A stretch of DNA of 64,000 bases from Thalassotalea euphylliae (GTDB lineage: Bacteria > Pseudomonadota > Gammaproteobacteria > Enterobacterales > Alteromonadaceae): contig NZ_QUOT01000001.1 of NCBI RefSeq assembly GCF_003390375.1, forward strand, positions 558,001 through 622,000. Reading direction: 5' to 3'. Made by a program: the position numbers and the translations under genes. The notes under the pieces were generated by a model. That model did no database searches. It saw only the letters and a list, made by a program, of their open reading frames with translations, and was not told the origin of the DNA. The stretch's first letter is position 1. Every line of letters begins with the position of its first letter. This document shows, in pieces, positions 58,146-64,000 of this stretch.

Positions 58146-58165
58146 ACTAAGCTTCCTATATCTAT

Positions 58166-60778
58166 TTAGTGTTGCAGTAATGCTGCGTTCAACTTTTCAG
58201 TAATATCACGCGATAATTCAGGTTGAGCGGCAATAAGCTCCAATGCTTTGACCATCAATTCACTGTGGTGTTCATCAAACGCTTTAAACTGGATTAACGG
58301 TGTGATCAAACGAGAAGCGACTTGTGGATTTATCTTGTCCATGGCGATAATCTGCTCGGCAAGGAATTGATAGCCTTTACCTTGCGCATCATGAAAATAT
58401 CGCGCATTTTGCATAGCGAACGCACCAATTAACGAGCGCGCCCGATTTGGGTTGGTCAGTGCAAAATCGTCGCGCGCCATTAGCTGTTCTAACCTTTCGA
58501 AAATCGTATCAACTTGCATATTCGCTTGCAGGCTAAACCACTTGTCCATCACTAAGGTGTCTTCTAGCCATGTTTGCTCGAATTGCGACAATATCTTGTC
58601 ACCAACTTCTAGCGGTGCATGCCTCACAGCACTTTGCAGCGCACCAAGCTTGCTAGTCATCTCTTTGGCTTGCGTAAACTGTTGTTCAATTATGTGATGG
58701 TACTTAGGTAACATACTTAAATAACTTAAACAGGTGTTTGCTAAAGAGCGAGCAGCGACCTGCTTGCCTTCTGCGCTGTCGTTTGTATGGTCGCCTGTGT
58801 TGCCGTCCGTTTTCTGTAGTAATTGTTCGCTCGTTTGATAAAGCCCAATTAAATTTTCTTCAAATTGCTGAGCAATAAATAATTTCAATTGTTCAACTGC
58901 GTCTAACAACTGTTGCGGGTTAACTTTATTTAAACCAGAGACGAGCTCTTCAAAAGATGGCAGCGTTAGCATTAGCGCCTTAAATTCGTCATCATAATCA
59001 GCTTTCATCACCGCTGCCATCATTCGCGTGATTGACTCGCTAGGTTTAGCATTTTGGTTTGCCAGCAAGAACGTAACTTCCTGTGCCATGATCTTTTGAC
59101 CGGCATCCCAAATACAGAAGCTGTTGTCACCCAGCTCGATGATTGACAGTAACTCCTCAACCGATTGTTCAAAATGTGTTTTAACCGGCGCGGAAAAATC
59201 ACCAAGCAACGCAACAATAGGTTGATTACTAGCATCAAACTGCCATGTTTGTTGTACATCAGTTAATTCCAACAATTGATTCGTCACTTGTTGCGTAACA
59301 GGGTCAATCAATTCAATGTTAATTGGAATATGCAAGTGGCGTTTTTCAGGTTGCGCTTCACTCGGCGGAGTATGCTGTACAATGGTTAACTTGAACTTAT
59401 TAAGCTCTGCATCGAATTGCTGCGTTACTGTGAGCTCAGGTGTACCAGATTGACTGTACCAGCGTTTAAACAAGGATAAGTCTTTGCCATTTGCGTCTGC
59501 CATCGCATCGACAAAATCGTCACAAGTCACTGCCATGCCGTCAAAACGTTTAAAGTATAAATCCATCCCTTGTCTAAAGCCTTGTTGACCTAGCAAGGTA
59601 TGTAACATGCGGATCACTTCACTGCCCTTTTCATAAACCGTTAAGGTGTAGAAATTATTCATTTCCATCACTTTTTCAGGACGAATTGGGTGTGACATTG
59701 GTCCGGCGTCTTCAGCAAACTGTTGAGCGCGCAATAACTTAACGTTTTGTATACGCGTTACCGCACTTGAGTGCATGTCCGCACTAAACTGCTGATCTCT
59801 AAATACCGTTAACCCTTCTTTTAAGCTTAACTGGAACCAATCACGACAGGTAACGCGGTTACCTGTCCAGTTATGGAAATACTCGTGTGCAATAACCGCT
59901 TCAATATTAAAGAAATCTGTATCGGTGGCGCTGTCTTTATCTGCTAGCACGTATTTGCTATTAAATACGTTCAGCCCTTTGTTTTCCATCGCGCCCATAT
60001 TGAAGAAGTCAACGGCGACTATCATGTAAATATCAAGGTCGTACTCTAAACCAAAAACTTGCTCGTCCCATGCCATCGAACGTTTCAGTGAGTCCATTGC
60101 ATGAACCGCTTTATGCTTGTTACCACGATCAACAAAAATTTCCAAAGCAACACTGCGGCCAGACTGAGTCACAAACTCATCTTTGAGTAAATCAAAATCA
60201 CCCGCGACCAGTGCGAATAAATAACAAGGTTTACGGAATGGGTCGTGCCATGTCACGAAGTGCTTGCCATTGGCAAGTTCGCCTCGCTCAACTGGATTTC
60301 CGTTAGCCAGCAAGTACGGGTATGTCGCTTTGTCAGCAATCACCTTAGTGGTAAAAATTGCCATCACATCGGGGCGATCTAGATAGTAAGTAATACGCCG
60401 AAAGCCTTCTGCTTCACATTGCGTACAAAACGCACCACCAGATTTGTACAAGCCTTCAAGTGCTGTGTTGTTAGCAGGGTCAATTTCAGTGACTAGTTCT
60501 AACGTAAATTCATCAGGTACGTTGAAGATGGTAAGCTGATGTTCAGTTTGTTCAAAAGCATCACTTGTTAGTTGCTCACCATTAAGTTTCGCACTAACGA
60601 GCTTTAGATGCTCACCATCTAAAATGAGTTGGCTTTGTTCCAAGTTCTCCTTTTTGACAGCAAGCGTGTTAGTGACACGAGTGTGATGGTCATCAAGTTC
60701 GACCGTTAAATTGACGGTATCAATGGTAAAGTCTGACGGTAAATAGTCAGCTAAATATTTGGCAGTAAACTCTGACAT
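58166..60778 (-). CDS. pepN: Aminopeptidase N (M1 metallopeptidase)
   Basis: 870 residues, normal length. It removes N-terminal residues from peptides in the cytoplasm. GAMEN exopeptidase motif at 262-266, zinc ligands in HEYFH (298-302) with the third ligand E321, and the following tyrosine region (YEKGSEVIRMLHTLL) are present. N-terminal beta-domain, catalytic domain, then DUF3458-type domains. First gene of a pepN-DUF2835 pair. Confidence 0.97.
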   Translation of the reverse strand: MSEFTAKYLADYLPSDFTIDTVNLTVELDDHHTRVTNTLAVKKENLEQSQLILDGEHLKLVSAKLNGEQLTSDAFEQTEHQLTIFNVPDEFTLELVTEIDPANNTALEGLYKSGGAFCTQCEAEGFRRITYYLDRPDVMAIFTTKVIADKATYPYLLANGNPVERGELANGKHFVTWHDPFRKPCYLFALVAGDFDLLKDEFVTQSGRSVALEIFVDRGNKHKAVHAMDSLKRSMAWDEQVFGLEYDLDIYMIVAVDFFNMGAMENKGLNVFNSKYVLADKDSATDTDFFNIEAVIAHEYFHNWTGNRVTCRDWFQLSLKEGLTVFRDQQFSADMHSSAVTRIQNVKLLRAQQFAEDAGPMSHPIRPEKVMEMNNFYTLTVYEKGSEVIRMLHTLLGQQGFRQGMDLYFKRFDGMAVTCDDFVDAMADANGKDLSLFKRWYSQSGTPELTVTQQFDAELNKFKLTIVQHTPPSEAQPEKRHLHIPINIELIDPVTQQVTNQLLELTDVQQTWQFDASNQPIVALLGDFSAPVKTHFEQSVEELLSIIELGDNSFCIWDAGQKIMAQEVTFLLANQNAKPSESITRMMAAVMKADYDDEFKALMLTLPSFEELVSGLNKVNPQQLLDAVEQLKLFIAQQFEENLIGLYQTSEQLLQKTDGNTGDHTNDSAEGKQVAARSLANTCLSYLSMLPKYHHIIEQQFTQAKEMTSKLGALQSAVRHAPLEVGDKILSQFEQTWLEDTLVMDKWFSLQANMQVDTIFERLEQLMARDDFALTNPNRARSLIGAFAMQNARYFHDAQGKGYQFLAEQIIAMDKINPQVASRLITPLIQFKAFDEHHSELMVKALELIAAQPELSRDITEKLNAALLQH

Positions 60779-60823
60779 AGCTTGTCTCGAAATGTGTTTT
60801 TAGTAATTTACGAAAAATTCAAA

Positions 60824-60847
60824 TAAAAAGCCTGCTCGAAGCAGGCC
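60824..60847 (-). terminator. Terminator after nhaC
   Basis: GCCTGC/GCAGGC stem (60830-60835 with 60841-60846) that on the minus strand is followed by TTTTTATTT, about 45 bases after the nhaC stop. Confidence 0.88.
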
Positions 60848-60892
60848 TTTACAAATTAAAATAGATAATTATTCATGCTAGCACCTTTTACG

Positions 60893-62377
60893 CTAGGCAG
60901 GCTGCTCAGACATTTTATTCATTTTAAAGCCAGCGTAGCCATAAATAATCGCTAGTATTGGGTTAATAATATTAAAGAAGCAGTAAAAAATATACTCATA
61001 AGAACCTAATGCCAATGCCCCCATCATAAATGCACCACAAGTATTCCATGGGATCAGTGGCGAAGTAATAGTGCCTGAATCTTCTAGTGTTCTACTTAAC
61101 GTCGTTGGATGGAAGCCTCTGCGTTCATATTCTTCTTTGTACATGCGACCAGGCATGACTATTGCCATATACTGATCGGCGGTAATTAGGTTAGTACCAA
61201 TACAGGTCGCCACTGTGCTGGCAATCAAACTACCGGTTGATTTAGCCGCGGCTAAAATGGCATCAACAAAACGACGTAACATCCCCAAATGTTCTAACAC
61301 TGCGCCAAAGCTCAACGCCGTCATCACTAGCCAGATGGTGTTAAGCATGCTTGACATACCTCCACGGCTTAACAGCTCATCAATGTTGGCATTACCAGTA
61401 TCGACGGTTACACCATCAAAAAATGCTGTCCAAACCACCATAATGGTTGCCTTGACACCTTCAACGCCCTCGGCGGCCATTGTCGCAATTAACTCTTGTT
61501 GAAAAATCACTGCCCATACAGCACCAATTAAGGCACCTACCGATACGGCAGGAAACGCTGGCATTTTTTTGTAGGCTAATGTTAATAACACAGCTAACGG
61601 GATAAGGTTTAACGCTGAAATATTGTAAGTCGCTTCAAGCGTAGTAGTTAGCGTAGTTATGCTGTCAGTATTGCCTGTACCCTGCCCTGAATGATCAAAG
61701 CCAATAATTAAAAATAGAATTAACGCTATGGTAATTGAAGGTACCGTTGTCCACAGCATATTGCGAATATGGGCAAATAGCTCAGTACCGGCAACAGCTG
61801 GTGCTAAGTTTGTTGTTTCAGATAATGGCGATAACTTATCACCAAAATAGGCACCAGAAATTACCGCACCAGCAGTGACGGCGGTCGACATTTCAAAACC
61901 AGTTGCTATGCCAATAAAGGCAACACCAACAGTGGCGGCAGTAGTCCATGAACTACCAATACTCATGGCGACAATACCACACACCACACAGGCTGCAGCA
62001 TAGAACCAACTGGGGTCAATAATTTGCAGACCAAAATAAACCAGCGTTGGTACGGTCCCCGATAATAACCAAGTACCAATAAGCGAGCCAACGGCTAACA
62101 AAATCAAAACCGCACTGAGCGACAATGAAATACCATTAACAATCGCCTTTTCAATAGAGTGCCAATCAAAACCAGAGTGCCAATCAAAACCATTTTTCAA
62201 GCCAATGATGATCGCAATACCCATTGCGATTAATAAGGCTATTTGGTTGGGACCATAAGACGAGTTATCACCAAAATAAACTACTGCGGTAGAAAGCATG
62301 GCAATCAGTGCAATTATCGGAATAAATGCATCCAGCATGCTCGGGATTCTAGGCTGCGAATCAAGAGGTTGTGACAT
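60893..62377 (-). CDS. nhaC: Na+/H+ antiporter NhaC family
   Basis: 494 residues, about 11-12 transmembrane helices. GSSWTTAATVGVAFIGIATGFEMSTAVTAGAVISGAYFGDKLSPLSETTNLAPAVAG is the NhaC signature, with further family motifs LITADQYMAIVMPGRMYKEEYERRG and LEDSGTITSPLIPWNTCGAFM. It exchanges sodium for protons at the inner membrane, useful in marine bacteria. An exact 18-bp tandem duplication encodes GFDWHS twice in the loop near residues 62-73. The N-terminus is acceptable for the family. Confidence 0.95.
   Translation of the reverse strand: MSQPLDSQPRIPSMLDAFIPIIALIAMLSTAVVYFGDNSSYGPNQIALLIAMGIAIIIGLKNGFDWHSGFDWHSIEKAIVNGISLSLSAVLILLAVGSLIGTWLLSGTVPTLVYFGLQIIDPSWFYAAACVVCGIVAMSIGSSWTTAATVGVAFIGIATGFEMSTAVTAGAVISGAYFGDKLSPLSETTNLAPAVAGTELFAHIRNMLWTTVPSITIALILFLIIGFDHSGQGTGNTDSITTLTTTLEATYNISALNLIPLAVLLTLAYKKMPAFPAVSVGALIGAVWAVIFQQELIATMAAEGVEGVKATIMVVWTAFFDGVTVDTGNANIDELLSRGGMSSMLNTIWLVMTALSFGAVLEHLGMLRRFVDAILAAAKSTGSLIASTVATCIGTNLITADQYMAIVMPGRMYKEEYERRGFHPTTLSRTLEDSGTITSPLIPWNTCGAFMMGALALGSYEYIFYCFFNIINPILAIIYGYAGFKMNKMSEQPA
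62157..62192 (-). repeat. Perfect 18-bp tandem duplication inside nhaC
   Basis: GAGTGCCAATCAAAACCA at 62157-62174 repeated exactly at 62175-62192, in frame; encodes six residues twice. Identity of the copies suggests a recent event. Confidence 0.9.
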
Positions 62378-62593
62378 TATTTATATAAACCCTGAAATAA
62401 TTATTATATTCGCCGGGGCGGCGAGATGTATTAATCTGCCTAGACAAGTCGGTGACTGCAAGACATTTATTAAAGCAATTATACTAAAATTTGTCGGCGC
62501 AAAGAAATGTTTGCCAATAACTATTCGCTTTTGCTGTATAAAAATATAAACATTAGCGCTGAGTGCAAAGGCGTTTCTTAGGAATCAACAAAG

Positions 62594-62629
62594 AAAAACG
62601 CCATCTAGCTAACCGCTAAATGGCGTTTT
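62594..62629 (-). terminator. Terminator after prc
   Basis: AAAACGCCAT/ATGGCGTTTT stem (62595-62604 with 62620-62629) with an inner TAGC/GCTA helix; the minus strand ends in TTTTT. Confidence 0.88.
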
Positions 62630-62652
62630 ATTCGTAAGACTGCGTTTTGATG

Positions 62653-64000
62653 TTACTGAGTAACTTTATTTTTTGCCACTTTTCCCAATGCAACTAAATC
62701 GTAGGTGATTTTCGCTGCTTCATCTAAGAAAGGATCGATGTCATCAAGCTCATCAGGCAAATCGTCTAGGCTTTCTACGGTTTTTAGCCCTAGCATAGCC
62801 AAACGTTCATTTGCTCTTACTAGCTGTTTAGCTTTACGCGCTTCACGTTTTTCTTTACGTGCAACTAGATTAAGCGAAATCGACTTATCGTCTTTCTCTT
62901 GCTTATATTCTTCAATATCACTTAGCAAATAGTTAAATTCAGCATTCGCTTTGATACGCTCTTGATGCAATGAGTCAAGATATGAAACATCCGTGGTAAT
63001 ATCATCAAGTGTTCGATATTTTGCTTTGGCGATCTGGTCCCAAGGCAGCGCATTCTCTTCTTTACTCTCGCCCCACTCCGCCGGATCGATTGCCGATGGA
63101 AATAAGATGTCAGGCGTTACACCACGGTGTTGCGTTGAACCACCGTTAATGCGATAAAACTTAGCGATCGTGAATTGGATACTACCAAACGGCTTATCAA
63201 ACAAATCATATACTCGACCTAGCCCACGGTGCTGTTGCACAGTGCCCTTACCAAAGGTTTGTTCACCAACGATAACACCACGGCCATAGTCTTGAATTGC
63301 CGCAGAGAATATTTCGCTAGCTGATGCACTGTAGCGATCAACCATCACTGTTAACGGCCCATCATAATAACTAAAGCCGTCGCGATCACTGTTCACTTGC
63401 ACACGGTTCGCACCATCTCGCACTTGAACAACTGGTCCCTTGTCGATAAACAAGCCAGTTAATAGCGTTGCTTCCGTTAACGAACCACCGCCATTGCCGC
63501 GTAAATCAACAATAACGCCCTCGACCTTCTCAGACTTAAGCTTTTCAAGCTCTTTTTTCACATCACGTGATAAATTGTTATAAAAGCTAGGAATAGTGAT
63601 AACGCCAAGCTTCTTACCGCTTTGTTCTAAGTCATGCTCGTAATAAACTTCAGACTTAGCAGCTCTGTCTTCTAACTTAATTTTATCGCGAACAATTGAG
63701 ACAACTTTAATATTCGATGAATCATCTGAATCGCCAGGCAGCACTTGTAAACGCACATTACTACCTTTTGGCCCTTTGATTAAGTCGACAACATCATCTA
63801 AGCGCCAGCCAATCACATCAACAAAATCGTCTTGGTCTTGTGCAACACCAACAATGCGATCTTTAGGCTTTAGCTCATTTGATTTATCGGCTGGGCCGCC
63901 ATTCACAATGCTTTGAATAACTGTGTAGTCTTCTTCTGCACGCAACACAGCACCAATACCTTCAAGTGAAAGGTTCATTTCCATTTGGAAACGTTCAGCA
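62653..64000 (-). CDS. prc: Tail-specific (C-terminal processing) protease Prc (5' end beyond the window)
   Basis: The last about 449 residues of Prc; the frame is still open at base 64000, where it reads AERFQMEMNLSLEGIG. A PDZ domain (LEGIGAVLRAEEDYTVIQSIVNGGPADKSNELKPKDRIVGV) is followed by the S41 protease core, with RGNGGGSLTEATLLTGLFID and the Ser-Lys dyad in YSASASEIFSAAIQDYGRGVIVGEQTFGKGTVQ. The lengthy C-terminal helical part follows (DUF3340-like). This periplasmic protease cuts proteins at their C-termini and trims envelope enzymes. An internal ATG at 63984 is not the true start. Confidence 0.95.
   Translation of the reverse strand, partial: AERFQMEMNLSLEGIGAVLRAEEDYTVIQSIVNGGPADKSNELKPKDRIVGVAQDQDDFVDVIGWRLDDVVDLIKGPKGSNVRLQVLPGDSDDSSNIKVVSIVRDKIKLEDRAAKSEVYYEHDLEQSGKKLGVITIPSFYNNLSRDVKKELEKLKSEKVEGVIVDLRGNGGGSLTEATLLTGLFIDKGPVVQVRDGANRVQVNSDRDGFSYYDGPLTVMVDRYSASASEIFSAAIQDYGRGVIVGEQTFGKGTVQQHRGLGRVYDLFDKPFGSIQFTIAKFYRINGGSTQHRGVTPDILFPSAIDPAEWGESKEENALPWDQIAKAKYRTLDDITTDVSYLDSLHQERIKANAEFNYLLSDIEEYKQEKDDKSISLNLVARKEKREARKAKQLVRANERLAMLGLKTVESLDDLPDELDDIDPFLDEAAKITYDLVALGKVAKNKVTQ

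Overview
The window looks like chromosomal DNA of a marine, respiratory gammaproteobacterium of the Alteromonadales, most likely Colwelliaceae or a close relative (Colwellia/Thalassotalea/Litorilituus type). This is inferred from gene content and order, not from a database search. The evidence is AT-leaning coding sequence, the yafS | gloB-mltD block, a ccoNOQP-ccoHIS-fnr-uspE-ttcA run, a 1,600-residue NAD-glutamate dehydrogenase, DUF2835 next to pepN, and a Prc protease. There is no rRNA, CRISPR array, prophage, integrase or insertion sequence. The region reads as core genome plus a few less-studied metabolic and envelope loci.

Layout. 1-2.1 kb (- strand): the start of a haloalkane dehalogenase that runs off the left edge, a secreted DUF1223 protein, and a YafS-like methyltransferase. 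2.2-5.4 kb (+): glyoxalase II, MltD lytic transglycosylase and a LysE-type exporter. 5.5-16.7 kb: a small lipoprotein facing a complete high-affinity cbb3 oxidase locus. It holds the structural genes ccoN, ccoO, ccoQ and ccoP, the assembly genes ccoH, ccoI and ccoS, a SafE-like membrane protein, the oxygen sensor FNR/EtrA, UspE and TtcA. 16.9-19.0 kb: a purine permease with a Tsx/OmpK-type outer-membrane channel. 19.4-24.0 kb (-): Bax-like glucosaminidase, several unassigned membrane proteins, DUF1415 and an Atm1-type ABC exporter. 25.3-31.6 kb: thioesterase, a MAPEG/TetR divergent pair sharing a long palindromic operator, RibA, and a MATE-uvrB operon. 32.4-40.7 kb: an S9 lipoprotein peptidase, an array of four identical tRNA-Asn genes, an Lrp/AsnC regulator facing a CtlX-type citrulline hydrolase, an AgcS symporter and asparagine synthetase. 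40.9-64 kb: one + strand coiled-coil protein, then only - strand genes: FadL, PyrD, GDH, a four-gene DUF1302/DUF1329/Ycf48-like/RND operon, pepN-DUF2835, NhaC, and the C-terminal part of Prc.

How the genes work together. The cbb3 block encodes a terminal oxidase, its copper supply and assembly factors, and the regulator expected to control it; FNR-like sites lie before ccoN and uspE. The 35-41 kb block has an amino-acid theme: tRNA-Asn, AsnC family, citrulline hydrolase, alanine/glycine symporter, AsnB, with GDH nearby. FadL and the DUF1302-DUF1329-Ycf48-RND operon point to handling of hydrophobic compounds at the outer membrane. The latter operon is the best candidate for an under-described system, and its roughly 0.85 kb upstream region carries two families of repeated regulatory-looking motifs.

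Limits: product names come from recognising protein families by eye; no alignments, structure predictions or skew calculations were run.
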